Assembly: GCF_043290135.1 (NCBI RefSeq)
Contig: NC_134700.1
Location: forward strand, 159,808,053-159,872,052
Source: Rhipicephalus microplus
Taxonomy: Eukaryota > Arthropoda > Arachnida > Ixodida > Ixodidae
Direction: 5' to 3'
DNA length: 64,000 bases
The translations under genes were made by a program, and so were the position numbers. The notes beneath the pieces are model-generated. The model ran no database searches. It had not been told where the DNA came from and saw only the letters and a program-made list of their open reading frames with translations. Below are positions 1 to 11,923 of the stretch, in pieces. The first letter of the stretch is position 1; each line of letters begins with the position of its first letter.

Positions 1-783
1 TTCCGGGAACTGTAATTTTTAAAAGTGTCAGCTCAGTGTTGATAGCTGCGCGCAGTGCAAATATCTGTTCGCGATTGACAATTATAGTAGCCGCATGATC
101 CCACTCTCTCGGTACATAGAGTATGCCCTTAGCGTGAAGCTACATTATACTAAGTATGATAAGGCGATAACAAAATACAATATTATGACGACTGAGTGGT
201 GTGATAGCAGTTTACTAGATCGAGGTCGAGTAAAATCACTGCGTTGGAAACAAAACGAAACGACTGGGACAAAGACTAAAAAAAAAGCAAGCGCTCCTGT
301 GCAGTTCAGGGTTATGCGGTTTTTAACACAGTAAGATGTACCAAGTGGGAGCCAGCTGCGAGGACACCATTAATGGGAAATATTTGGCTGCAAACGTTCT
401 TATGTAGCTGTGAAAAATACAGAGTTTCATTGTTCGCAATTTCTCGCATCTAATGTGTCAGCCTTGGCTTGTTATTTTCAAATGGCAGCTTTCGTAAGCC
501 GTAGTACATTAAATGTGGCTCCTCGCATTTGGTCTTTGTCGTTATAAGCACGGAATCGTGGAAACAAGCAGGATACTTGAGGTACGTGCGTGTGAAACGC
601 TTCTTCATTTTGGCATTCCGAACCTGCAGAGGATTATTTTGGGGCAGTTATTTGGCACTAAGATCTTTTTCCGTCCGGTAAAGTCTCTTTTCAAGTGTGT
701 TAAAAGCAGCGAAAAAGACTGTATTTTCTGCAGAAATTGCTCTGATACGCTACCCATACCGCAGGAGTTGTCGACAAGCGGTG
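1..783. other. No gene recognised
   Basis: This stretch left of the GGAT array holds only short open frames, the longest about 79 codons at 95-334 (+), without a recognisable domain. I see no repeat structure or transposon motif in it. It may be intergenic DNA or an intron. Confidence 0.5.
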
Positions 784-787
784 GACG

Positions 788-3453
788 ATGGATGGATGGA
801 TGGATGGATGGATGGATGGATGGATGGATGGATGGATGGATGGATGGATGGATGGATGGATGGATGGATGGATGGATGGATGGATGGATGGATGGATGGA
901 TGGATGGATGGATGGATGGATGGATGGATGGATGGATGGATGGATGGATGGATGGATGGATGGATGGATGGATGGATGGATGGATGGATGGATGGATGGA
1001 TGGATGGATGGATGGATGGATGGATGGATGGATGGATGGATGGATGGATGGATGGATGGATGGATGGATGGATGGATGGATGGATGGATGGATGGATGGA
1101 TGGATGGATGGATGGATGGATGGATGGATGGATGGATGGATGGATGGATGGATGGATGGATGGATGGATGGATGGATGGATGGATGGATGGATGGATGGA
1201 TGGATGGATGGATGGATGGATGGATGGATGGATGGATGGATGGATGGATGGATGGATGGATGGATGGATGGATGGATGGATGGATGGATGGATGGATGGA
1301 TGGATGGATGGATGGATGGATGGATGGATGGATGGATGGATGGATGGATGGATGGATGGATGGATGGATGGATGGATGGATGGATGGATGGATGGATGGA
1401 TGGATGGATGGATGGATGGATGGATGGATGGATGGATGGATGGATGGATGGATGGATGGATGGATGGATGGATGGATGGATGGATGGATGGATGGATGGA
1501 TGGATGGATGGATGGATGGATGGATGGATGGATGGATGGATGGATGGATGGATGGATGGATGGATGGATGGATGGATGGATGGATGGATGGATGGATGGA
1601 TGGATGGATGGATGGATGGATGGATGGATGGATGGATGGATGGATGGATGGATGGATGGATGGATGGATGGATGGATGGATGGATGGATGGATGGATGGA
1701 TGGATGGATGGATGGATGGATGGATGGATGGATGGATGGATGGATGGATGGATGGATGGATGGATGGATGGATGGATGGATGGATGGATGGATGGATGGA
1801 TGGATGGATGGATGGATGGATGGATGGATGGATGGATGGATGGATGGATGGATGGATGGATGGATGGATGGATGGATGGATGGATGGATGGATGGATGGA
1901 TGGATGGATGGATGGATGGATGGATGGATGGATGGATGGATGGATGGATGGATGGATGGATGGATGGATGGATGGATGGATGGATGGATGGATGGATGGA
2001 TGGATGGATGGATGGATGGATGGATGGATGGATGGATGGATGGATGGATGGATGGATGGATGGATGGATGGATGGATGGATGGATGGATGGATGGATGGA
2101 TGGATGGATGGATGGATGGATGGATGGATGGATGGATGGATGGATGGATGGATGGATGGATGGATGGATGGATGGATGGATGGATGGATGGATGGATGGA
2201 TGGATGGATGGATGGATGGATGGATGGATGGATGGATGGATGGATGGATGGATGGATGGATGGATGGATGGATGGATGGATGGATGGATGGATGGATGGA
2301 TGGATGGATGGATGGATGGATGGATGGATGGATGGATGGATGGATGGATGGATGGATGGATGGATGGATGGATGGATGGATGGATGGATGGATGGATGGA
2401 TGGATGGATGGATGGATGGATGGATGGATGGATGGATGGATGGATGGATGGATGGATGGATGGATGGATGGATGGATGGATGGATGGATGGATGGATGGA
2501 TGGATGGATGGATGGATGGATGGATGGATGGATGGATGGATGGATGGATGGATGGATGGATGGATGGATGGATGGATGGATGGATGGATGGATGGATGGA
2601 TGGATGGATGGATGGATGGATGGATGGATGGATGGATGGATGGATGGATGGATGGATGGATGGATGGATGGATGGATGGATGGATGGATGGATGGATGGA
2701 TGGATGGATGGATGGATGGATGGATGGATGGATGGATGGATGGATGGATGGATGGATGGATGGATGGATGGATGGATGGATGGATGGATGGATGGATGGA
2801 TGGATGGATGGATGGATGGATGGATGGATGGATGGATGGATGGATGGATGGATGGATGGATGGATGGATGGATGGATGGATGGATGGATGGATGGATGGA
2901 TGGATGGATGGATGGATGGATGGATGGATGGATGGATGGATGGATGGATGGATGGATGGATGGATGGATGGATGGATGGATGGATGGATGGATGGATGGA
3001 TGGATGGATGGATGGATGGATGGATGGATGGATGGATGGATGGATGGATGGATGGATGGATGGATGGATGGATGGATGGATGGATGGATGGATGGATGGA
3101 TGGATGGATGGATGGATGGATGGATGGATGGATGGATGGATGGATGGATGGATGGATGGATGGATGGATGGATGGATGGATGGATGGATGGATGGATGGA
3201 TGGATGGATGGATGGATGGATGGATGGATGGATGGATGGATGGATGGATGGATGGATGGATGGATGGATGGATGGATGGATGGATGGATGGATGGATGGA
3301 TGGATGGATGGATGGATGGATGGATGGATGGATGGATGGATGGATGGATGGATGGATGGATGGATGGATGGATGGATGGATGGATGGATGGATGGATGGA
3401 TGGATGGATGGATGGATGGATGGATGGATGGATGGATGGATGGATGGATGGAT
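788..3453 (+). repeat. Giant (ATGG)n tetranucleotide microsatellite, about 667 units
   Basis: The unit ATGG repeats without a visible interruption for about 2.67 kb. Since ATG GAT GGA TGG contains no stop in any phase, all three plus frames read Met-Asp-Gly-Trp and the minus frames read Ser-Ile-His-Pro; the open frames of 900 or more codons here are artefacts. On the minus strand the array directly follows the 3' end of LINE A, whose terminal bases lead into ATCC units, so it probably began as a LINE 3' tail that later expanded. Its true length could differ because arrays like this assemble poorly. Confidence 0.97.
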
Positions 3454-3477
3454 ATGCCTGTACCCCTTAGATCGGGC

Positions 3478-3493
3478 GGTGGCTAGCGCCACC
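3478..3493 (-). other. Short hairpin in the LINE A 3' UTR
   Basis: GGTGGC-TAGC-GCCACC is a 6-bp stem with a 4-base loop, 25 bases inside the LINE A 3' end. LINE reverse transcriptases often recognise a 3' terminal stem-loop, so this may be the recognition hairpin; that role is inference. Confidence 0.4.
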
Positions 3494-3587
3494 AAGCCGT
3501 AATACTTAATGAATCAAAAGCTAGATTTATTTTTTCCCTCAAATAGTGAGGTTGAGGATTCGTACTTTGCAGTGAAGGGCTTAGTTT

Positions 3588-4370
3588 TCACTCGTGCCTT
3601 GATTTTAGCCACCAATCAGATAACCTCCTTCTAGTTAATTCTACCCGCTTAAAGTCTATTTTGCCCCCACTGTCCCTAAACTCCAATGCTTTGAAAAATT
3701 CTGAGTCATCATCCTGAATTATTGGGTGAAGCCCTTTACAGAACATTTTCAAGTGTTTGGCACTTTCTTCTTCATCTCCACACGCACTGCATACCATGTC
3801 TACCCCTTCGTATTTGGCCCGATATGTTTTGGTTCACAATACTCCCGTCCTGGCCTCAAACAGTAGAGAACTACCCCGAGTATTATCATAGATCCTTTTC
3901 TTGGCAATTTCCTGCTTAAAAGTTCAATGAATCTCTTGTTCGGACGTCTTAATCATGCATATTTTCCACATATCGGTCTCAGCTTCCTTCACCTTCTTCT
4001 TAACCGATAATTATTTTTGGTTTGGCCTCCTGCTGTTTTCCAAGTATTTACCAGTCAACATTCTGGTTCGCTTCCGCCATTTTTTATCGACATTCTTCAT
4101 GTACAAGTAGCTGAATACCTTCCTAGACCAACACTCCTCCCCCATTTCTCTCAATTGCTTCTCAAATTTTATCTTGCTACTTACTTCCCTGCCCTCAAAT
4201 GATGTCCATTCCATATCACCTTGTACTCCCTGATTTGGTTTATTCCCGTGAGCTCCTAAGGCAAGCCTACCTATTCCACGTTGCTTATTTCTAATCTTGC
4301 TTGAACTTCTGATCTTATGCACAAGACCGCATTGCCGAACGTCAAACCAGGAACCATCACCCCTTTCCAT
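3588..4370 (-). pseudogene. LINE A ORF2, C-terminal region with zinc finger
   Basis: Two minus frames (4370-4011 and 3797-3588) are the end of the ORF2 polyprotein. The last frame begins with a Cys-x2-Cys-x10-His-x4-Cys motif (CSAC ... KHLKMFC), typical of the C-terminal finger of many LINE ORF2 proteins, and ends SRHE before a stop. The upstream part is basic and Trp-rich and resembles the region after the thumb. The sequence between 3798 and 4010 and between 4371 and 4632 continues the same protein but is broken by stops or shifts. It would help ORF2 bind RNA or DNA during target-primed reverse transcription. No RNase H domain is visible, which fits a CR1-like rather than I-like element. 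Confidence 0.7.
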
Positions 4371-4632
4371 ATTCCTCTCACAACATTATACCCATTGTAA
4401 TTCCACAGTGCCCTTTTTTTCATTAACGCTGCATTCCTGTTAATATTAGTCGATACGTATATTTCGAGTTCCCTTAGGTACTCAGCTCCATTGCTTATCC
4501 ATACGCCCAGATTTTTGTATTTTCTGTTATCTCTTGCGTGACCTCCTGTATTCTAAGCTCACTACCTTCATTGTCAATTAATATCATGACTGCTTATTTT
4601 TTCTTACTGAATCTGAACTCTACAATATCTCC

Positions 4633-5391
4633 CTAATTACCGCAGATGTCCACCAATCTCTGCAAATATCCCTTGTTGTTGGCCATTAGCACTATATCAT
4701 CTGCGTACATCAATGCTGGTAGTGCCTGTTCAATGAGTTTTCCTTGTTTGACGAAAGAGAGGTTGAAGCCCAGTCCACTTCCCTCTAATGTGGCCTCTAA
4801 TCCTTGCAGATACATCATGAATATTAAGGGTGACAGGGGATACCCCTGCATAAGCCCCCGTTTTACCTCTGCAGGCTTGGATACCTGTTTTTCCCACTTC
4901 ATAATTACCTTGTTACCTTTATAGACATCCTTTAAAAGATTAGTGACTACATCTTTCACGCCTAGTGTGTCCACTATTTTCCACGATTCCGCTTAAACCA
5001 CGCTATCGTATGCTCCCTTGATATCCAAAAATGCTAGCCACAGGGGCCTGTGTTCCTTTTCTGCTATTTCGATGCACTGCGTCAGTGAGGACAGATTGTC
5101 TTCCAACCTCCTGTGTTTCCGAAACCCAATCTGCAGTTCCCCCAGCACCCCCTCATCCTTTATCCATGCCTGCAGTCTTTCCTTTATAATCTGCATCGCC
5201 ATCTTGTAGACCACTGATGTCACTGTTATAGGACGGTAGCTGTTTAAGTCAGCTTTGTCCCTTTTTCCTTTATGGATCATGCTCATCCTGCTAAGTTTCC
5301 ATACATCGGAAACTTCTCCATCGATTATTATTTTGCCCACTGCCTCTCTGTAAGCCTGCTTAGACTTCGGGCCTAATGTCTTTATCAGCAT
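4633..5391 (-). pseudogene. LINE A ORF2, reverse transcriptase domain
   Basis: This is the polymerase core. In order it shows the fingers motif NSYRPITVTS, the first catalytic block FLDIKGAYDS with its Asp, the substrate-loop block GYPLSPLIFMMYL and the catalytic box MYADDIVL. A single in-frame TAA just after AYDSVV (near 4990) splits the open frame into 5391-4993 and 4974-4633; otherwise the frame is continuous. The start is arbitrary because upstream sequence continues in the same frame (a GPDDIP block just right of 5391). Both catalytic boxes are kept, so decay is recent enough to leave the motifs readable, but the stop prevents a functional protein. Confidence 0.88.
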
Positions 5392-6795
5392 AATTGGAAT
5401 GTCATCTGGGCCTATTGATGTACTACTAGGAATCCCTTTTCTCCGCCATTTCCCACTCTTGTTGTGAAATTGGAACCATTACGCTGCTTGATTAATCCTT
5501 GTTTATTGTTGTGCATAAAACACTTCTTTCTTGAAATTTTTCTGTCACCCTTGTTCTTATATATTCAATAGCTTCGTCCCTTTCTAGCCTACCACCTTTA
5601 GCTGTAGTTATAAACCTCTGCTCTAGGCTCGTCTAATTTCTAGGGAGTTTGGATGGTTCCAAATTTTCGCAGCTGCCTTTCTATCTTCTTTATGTACTGC
5701 CAGCCACTAGGCTCTCTTTCTTCTAATCTTTTCATTGATCAGAAGGGATTCATCGCTTCTACAGCTTAGAAAGATTTCCCATTTTCTTTCAACATCATCT
5801 GTCGGTTCAACCTGCTGCTTAGCATGTCAGTGTTCCCTAGAGGCTTCCTGACGTTTTGCTATGGCTCTCTTAACTTCCTCATCCCACCAACTTTTGGGTT
5901 TGTGTCCTCTTTCCCAGGGTGACTTGTCACGTGTCCTAGATAGCTCTAGCTCAAACAGTGTAATTAAATTCGTGTATGTCCGCACTGTTTTATTATCCTC
6001 AGTGGTTACTTTCTCAATTTGTTTAGTGGCTATTTAAATTTGCCTTTCTGAATAAAAATTTTCCTCTAGTTGCTCATTGTGTCTCCTTCCCACTTTCACT
6101 GCTCTTTCAAAACTTAGCTTGATACGTTTTTGATCACTACCCAGACTTCTGGAGCCACCTTTATCTACGTGCACTCCCCTGAGCTTATCATACATCCTAT
6201 GTGACATCAGTGCGTAATCTATCGTCGACTACAGTCTTCCTACCTCCCATGTTATTTGCCCTTCACACTTCTCGGTACTGTTGCAAATGGTCAAATCAAG
6301 CCTTTCACACATATCCATGATCATTTTGCCTGTCGGGTCGGTATATCCATCTATATCTCCTATGTGTGCATTCATATCTCCTAGTATGATTATCTCGCAC
6401 TCTCCTCCTAAATCCTGAATGTCCTTTGATATGCACTCTACCATTGTCTGGTTTTCCTCTCTGGCCTTTGCTCCCGTCCACAAGTACACGAAACCAAGGA
6501 GTGTCATTTGCCCTGCCACTTTCCCTTTTGCCATAAATGTTCCTTGCACTCCTGCTTGACCCTTTGCCAGTCTGTACTTTTTATGAATGAATGCCACAAT
6601 ACCAGCCCCCTTTCTGCTGCCTTCTGTTCTATTACAATATTCCCACGCGTAGTCCGCATTGTTAGGAGGTTGTTCCATGTCTCTGAGATGTGTTTCTACA
6701 AAACCGTATACCATCGGCCTCTTCTCGCTTAGCTGTTCTTCTATCTCTTCCCACTTCAGCCTGTTCCCACCATTCTGCACGTTAATATACCCCAT
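5392..6795 (-). pseudogene. LINE A ORF2, AP-type endonuclease domain and linker
   Basis: The frame from 6795 to 6229 is an apurinic-type endonuclease that would nick target DNA. It shows the catalytic Glu in GFVETHL, the block LGDMNAHIGD with its Asp, and an Asn-rich end. A stop at 6229 is followed in the same frame by the conserved end of the domain (DYALMSH with the catalytic His) and a long basic linker that runs into the reverse transcriptase, with further stops near 6030 and 5820. I chose the right end where the protein reads from its first clear endonuclease residues; the true ORF2 start may lie slightly upstream. It overlaps the end of the ORF1 region by frame. Confidence 0.78.
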
Positions 6796-6978
6796 GTCTG
6801 AATTGGCTCGGCGCTCATGTAGCTACGTCTATTTCTGCCCCGTACTCTGCCTATCTTAGATACTGGTGCCACTTTGGAATCGTATCTGTCCATACCACCT
6901 GTCAAAGAGTCTGCCTGGTTGTTTTCCTCATTACAAGCTATCCTGCACCCCGAAGGGCCCGCTTGCTTTCCAAAAAAG

Positions 6979-7479
6979 CTACTGCCGTCCTGCAAGTCGC
7001 CAACCCACCTCATTACCTAGCCGCCCATCGAAGTGAATTCTGTCTCGTTGAAAACCATCCCACCTATGCACCTCTCTGTTTATTTCCATCACCTCAAAGA
7101 GTTTCTCTCGACTCATCCGCCATATCTCTTGGTTGGCGTTGACAACCGCTCTTTGCAGGTTGCTATCACGCACCGGTACCTCCGGTATCGTGCATATCGC
7201 TACCTGTACCTGAGTAGAAGTGGCGCGCATGTCATCGACGCCTTTCGCCAGTGTAGTTGCTAGTACTGCGGTATCTTCATTTGAGACATCGTTTAAACCG
7301 CCTGAAATTATCACGAGGTTTTGTCTATCAGCTGTAGTTTGGAGTTTTGCGATCGCTTGCCTCATGACTGCTTCCAGCTTGCGTCCTGGGAATGTCCCTA
7401 CTGGAACCCTCTTGTCTCCTCTTACCCTCTGTTTGACAGCACCGATCTGCGCAATGATTTGGTAGGGTTTGGTTTGCAT
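6979..7479 (-). pseudogene. LINE A ORF1, SGNH/GDSL hydrolase domain (3' part)
   Basis: This frame encodes most of an SGNH hydrolase fold. Block III is visible as GGLNDV (Gly-x-Asn-Asp) and block V as DRIHFDG (Asp-x-x-His), the Asp-His of the catalytic set. Block I, with the nucleophile Ser in GDSNL, is not here: it lies about 4.5 kb away at the end of the frame 12480-11974, because LINE B inserted between them. The first eight or so codons at the right end probably belong to the LINE B 3' end, not to ORF1. SGNH domains in CR1-like ORF1 proteins are thought to act on lipids or membranes, but their role is not settled. Confidence 0.8.
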
Positions 7480-7899
7480 TATTTAAGGCAAAATTGAACA
7501 AGATTGCCTTGAGGGACACGACTAAAGGCTAAGTAAATGCCTGACTTGGTCGTGCCACACTGGCAGCAAAGCAGAAACATACCGCAAGTACAGTACACAG
7601 AAAACTACAACATCACATGTTATCTTACACGGGTACCATAGTCGAACAGGAACTGCCAGAAGTGTGAATAAAAGAATAGAAATTTAAACAGTCATTATTC
7701 GAGTGGTGGCAAACACAAACTAATGCATGTTTTCTATCAAATAGATTAACAAGAGAGATCTTGACTAGGAAATCGAGTTGCTCTACAAGACAAATTAGAG
7801 TATAATAAACAACAGGCAAAGGGGCAGTAATGAACAAGGTGCAACGAATACAAGAACATCATTAACTACAAATTTCAAAAATCAAGAAAAGCGCCACTT

Positions 7900-8313
7900 T
7901 CATCTACTAGAAACTCCTTCGTTATTTTTTAATGATCCAGCTGAAATTCTCTCTTCCAGTAAATGTAATATAGTTGGGTGTTTGTTTAGAATGTTTGGGA
8001 TTCGTGACGCTAATCGTTTGGCACCGTAGTTCATGCGTGATCTATATTTGTATATTAGGCTCTTTCTCAGCTCGTATGGTGTTTGTTTCACATAATATGT
8101 GCCCAAGAACAGATTTGTATTTAGTTCATACTGGTGTAATATCTCTAGACACAGCTTATGTCTGTATAACAGTTTTATAGGCAATACTTTGTACATTTTA
8201 AAATATGGTTGAGCGCTTTCGTAAAGGGGAGTGTTAAATATAGCACGTAAAGCACGCTTTTGTAATATCAACAGAGAATTAAGGTTTGTGGTAGTCATTG
8301 TTAACCACACCAA
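7900..8313 (-). pseudogene. LINE B ORF2, region after the reverse transcriptase
   Basis: An open frame of 137 codons follows the polymerase in the same element. It is rich in Lys, Leu and Tyr (for example LQKRALRAIF and LLYRHKLCLEIL), a pattern common in the C-terminal part of CR1- and jockey-like ORF2 proteins (the conserved LQKRAVRxI segment). There is no zinc finger. It is separated from the polymerase frame (8639 leftward) by about 320 bases with stops. It ends at a stop at 7900 and is followed by an AT-rich 3' UTR. Confidence 0.65.
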
Positions 8314-8638
8314 GGAGCAGTATGTTAGTCGTGAATGTACAAGTGCGTAGTAAATTTCCAGCTTGACATTTGTTGGGACGTAGTATCTCAGACTATTTAA
8401 AATGCCGATTCTCCAGGAAAGATCTTTTTTTATCGCGTCAAATGTGAGGAGACCAAGAATGTTGTTCTCGAAATAGAACTCCTAGAAAGTTTATTGTTGT
8501 TGTGCGCTGAATCTCGGTGCTCTGGAAGTAAATTGGAGGGCATGGTATATGAGCTACTTCTTTAGGCTTGAAAAACATGTACTTTGTTTTAGCGATATTC
8601 AATTGAAGTTTATTTGCGTTTTACCATAAATTTACTTT

Positions 8639-9406
8639 TTACGTCCAAACGTTAGCTTCTTTATATAGTTCACATACCTTTGAACCTGCGAAAAATACAT
8701 TTGTGTCATCAGCGTACAATATTATTTTCTTGTGTCCCTCGGTATTTACGATATCATTAATGAACAGCAGGAATAGGACAGGTCCAAAAATCGATCCCTG
8801 GGGGCCACAATACTTAATGTGTTCAACTTGAGAGTGTGTATTATTTGCAACAGTATATTGTTTTCTAGACGAGAGATAACTCTGTATTAATTGAGCTGTG
8901 GTACCCCGAATACCATAATACGGTAGTTTTCGTAAAAGTAGATCGTGTTGTATACTGTCGAATGCCTTTCTAAAATCCAGAAATATTCCTAGTGTAAAGA
9001 TTTTGTTTTCAATGTTGTCTAGAATGTATTCTTTGATGCTGAGTAGAGCTGACTCAGTAGACTTGTTTTTGCAAAATCCATACTGGTCTTTTGCATTTAG
9101 AAAGCCCGTAATCCTCTTATATAGAACTCGTTCAGCCATTTTCGCAAACACAGAGAGTACAGACATAGGTCTGTAATTGTTAAGCTCGTCAAATGACCCA
9201 CCTTTATGGATAGCAGTTACTTTCGCAAGTTTCATTTGATCGGGAAAAACACCTGAAAATAGCATCAAGTTATAAATGCGCGTTATTGGTGTAGCGATAA
9301 TGTGACTTGTGGCCTTTAAAAGCTTTGGCTTAATGTCATCTGGGCCGCAAGCACAGTTATCCTTTAATGACGTGATTAGCGTGATTAACGACGTGTTGTG
9401 TAACAA
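8639..9406 (-). pseudogene. LINE B ORF2, reverse transcriptase domain
   Basis: The frame carries all main polymerase motifs: ACGPDDIKPKLL at the entrance, the fingers block ELNNYRPMSVLSVFAK, the first catalytic block FLDFRKAFDSIQH, the block GPQGSIFGPVLFLLFINDI and the catalytic box LYADDTNVFF. It copies element RNA at the target nick. It overlaps the endonuclease frame by 22 bases in another phase, so a frameshift near 9400 separates the two domains of what should be one protein. The sequence is otherwise well conserved over 255 codons. Confidence 0.88.
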
Positions 9407-10500
9407 AAGTATTTGTTAAAGGTGTCAGCGATTTCTAATTTACTCACGCCCAGTTTTTCAAATTTTATTCGTCTGGATATCTCCTTTTTGTTAATGAGCT
9501 GATCTATTGAGTCCCACAGCAGGCACGCGTCTCCTGAATGAGTGATAAATTTACTAATCAAGTATTCCCTCTTGGCTATATTCAAATTTTTGTTCAGTGT
9601 ATTACAAAATGTTTTGAAATTACGTAAATTGTTTTCGTCTCTGGAAGATAGGAAAACTTGAAAAAGGTTGTTTTTGACTTTAATTCTGTTGTATAGTTCC
9701 ATTGTCACCCATGGTTTTCTGCATTTTCTGCTTTTGCAGGGCTTAAGAGGGAAGCACGTGTCATATAAAGATGTCAAGTGTTTTAAAAATATGTTGTATG
9801 ACTTATTAGGGTCTCTTTCTTCTATAACCGTGCTCCAGTCAATTCCAGAGATAAGGTTCTCAAAAAGTTTAATGTTGCGGCTAGAATAACTCCTAAAGAG
9901 CATTTCATCCCTACTTTTGATTACACAATTGCCTGGTAGGAAGCAGTATGTTGGAAAATGGTTGCTAATGTCGGTAGTAATGGCACCTGCTTTGACATCA
10001 GTAGTATCGAAACTTGTAATACATAGGTCTAACGTTGTTTCCGATGTGGCGGTTATTCTTGTTGGGGTGCTAATTACATTCAATAAACCATATGCTTCGA
10101 TTATTTCATTTAGGCGTACGTAGCTGGGGTTATCTAATGACACATTGATGTTAAAGTCACCTACCAAGACAGTCTGTAAGCGAGAATCTAGCGATCTCTC
10201 CAGTAATTTATCAATGAAATTCAAAAAGCTTTCTATTGAACCAATAGGAGGGCGATAAATCACAGAAAATAACACATGGGAACATTCTAACATTATACAC
10301 TCATAGCTATCACCTACGACCTTAAACTCGGCAACAATTCTATATGGGGGGTTTGCACTGACATACACACAGGCCACCACCACGCTTTCGTAATCGGTAT
10401 GCAGAAATGCACTGATAGCCGTCAATCAAAATACAATCATCATCTGATTACAGCCATGTCTCAGTAAAGCAAATTACATCAAATGGATAATAAGTTTCCG
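9385..10500 (-). pseudogene. LINE B ORF2, endonuclease domain and linker
   Basis: The frame 10425-9385 (346 codons) is an apurinic-type endonuclease followed by the linker to the polymerase. Visible blocks are VIYRPP, LVGDFNINV with its Asp, and the end block ISNHFPTY, in which Asn stands where Asp is usual before the His. The beginning of the domain (ICFTETWL with the catalytic Glu) lies just right of 10425, at about 10440-10500, cut off by an in-frame stop and a phase change. The region 10501-10671 to its right is the ORF1/ORF2 junction. Confidence 0.78.
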
Positions 10501-10671
10501 ACAACATCATGCTTATCTCATCAAAATTCTTTCTTAAACTTCTGGCATTTAAATAGAAAACTGAGAGCGCAGAGCCGCTTCTTAAGGTTGGAAGATGGCG
10601 TAGGAATTCGGATGGTGAGTACGACATCTTGGGAGTGGATCACCCGAGAAGTACACAACTGTTACCACTCT

Positions 10672-11091
10672 TCATGATAAACGTATCATGTCCTCGCTTC
10701 CCTGAATGACTACTGCTCTTTCACCATTTTCTCGCCTCACTAGCACCTTACCGTTGGCATGCCACACGAATGCAAAACCCGTTTTCCTAGCCCATTCTTT
10801 GGTCATAGTGAGCAGTTTTCGCACCTGTCGAGTCATGTTCTCACAAATGTATGTGTTACTGTTTTCGCTTTTGAGCTGTCGCCGCTTTGAGAGCCAGTAG
10901 TCCCTTGTTTCCTGATTCATGAAGCGCACAATAATGTCACGAGTCCTGCCTGGCTTAGCGGGTAGCCGATGGATGGTTTCAAGATCACTGCGGGTCAGGG
11001 AGGGAAGTGACATTTGTTTCGCAATTTCATTCACTTTTGCCACAAGATCCTCACCCTCAGTTTCCTCAATGCCATGTATTTCTAGGTTCAT
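10672..11091 (-). pseudogene. LINE B ORF1, RNA-binding C-terminal region
   Basis: A 139-codon frame begins NLEIHGIEETEGEDL, the pattern seen in LINE ORF1 proteins where an RRM-like fold starts (strand, then an acidic helix with AKQMSL). It continues with RDIIVRFMNQETRDYWL and ends with a KTGFAFVWHANGKVLVRR block like the C-terminal domain of L1-type ORF1. It would coat element RNA. A stop and a small gap (11092-11105) separate it from the coiled-coil region. Confidence 0.72.
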
Positions 11092-11105
11092 ACGTCGGCT
11101 ACGAG

Positions 11106-11560
11106 CTACGATACGTCTAGCTTGTCTAAATCTTGTGTCATCAAAGCCACATCTTTATCTACCTTGCTTTTCTCTAGCTTATCGACTCTCTTCGACAAGT
11201 CTTTCGTAGCTGTTTCTTGGGCGTGCAGTCTTTCACTGAATTCATCAAACTTGTTCGACAGAAGCTGCACAGCTGTTTCCATTGAATGGAGCTTGCTTGG
11301 CAGAGCTAGGAGTGCATCAATCTTAAGTTCAAGTGAGTGGAGTTGCTGCGCTACTATGCTATCAGTTGACACCCCTTCCGCGTCAGTCGCAGATTTCTGG
11401 CCGCCAGTCTTGCACTTATCGCAATTCCATGTTTTTCCCCCGTTTTTTGCACGCTTCTTCCGAAACGCCTGAGCATGCACCTAGGTGGAATGCGAATTTA
11501 CATTCTGAACAAGCCAGAAGCGGGCGTCCGTCTTCTGATTCAAGACGACATGAACAACAA
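11106..11560 (-). pseudogene. LINE B ORF1, PHD-like finger and coiled coil
   Basis: From the right, one phase gives a CSECK ... FHLGAC pattern and the next phase continues with WNCDKCK, so a one-base shift near 11470 splits a PHD-like Cys4-His-Cys3 finger. After it come about 75 residues with heptad-like leucines (LHSLELKIDALLALPSKL, then KDLSKRVDKLEKS), a clear coiled coil that would trimerise or dimerise ORF1. PHD fingers in ORF1 are known in CR1-like LINEs. The apparent first codon near 11480 is not the true start, because the finger begins further upstream. Confidence 0.65.
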
Positions 11561-11670
11561 CGTAATTGTGACATGTCACTGCAGTTTCACACTACAACTA
11601 CACACCAACGCTTGGCAGCAGCGGTGGAGAGCAGAACAATGGCATAAAAAGATATTCACCAACCTGTAGA

Positions 11671-11720
11671 ATATGGAGCGAAATCTTAGGCGTGTGCTCG
11701 CTGGTCGTGCCGCTGCTGCC
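11671..11720 (-). repeat. 50-bp direct repeat, inner copy, LINE B 5' region
   Basis: This 50-base segment is identical to 11924-11973, 253 bases away in the same orientation; the match extends a few bases left with one mismatch. It may mark a duplicated 5' leader unit. Confidence 0.85.
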
Positions 11721-11923
11721 AAATGATGGTTCACACCCCTCGTAGAAAATTCGTTGGCCGTGTCCGAGTAGCGTCGCTGTGGCAGCCGGTGACGTCAACA
11801 GCGTAATCTTTCGTTGTGCCTCTCTTTTCGATGAAATAATGATGCCAACACGAGTACAGAAGTGCGCCGGCCCAGATCCGCGGTGCTTTCAGTCACAGCG
11901 TCTTCTCCTGTTGCGGCTGTAAA

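Noticed and set aside
513..3502. Open frames of 900 to 985 codons on both strands
   Set aside because: They consist of Met-Asp-Gly-Trp or Ser-Ile-His-Pro repeats from the ATGG array, which has no stops in any phase. No gene structure surrounds them.
6979..7479. Host esterase gene
   Set aside because: The SGNH domain is followed in order by LINE endonuclease and polymerase and is part of LINE ORF1.
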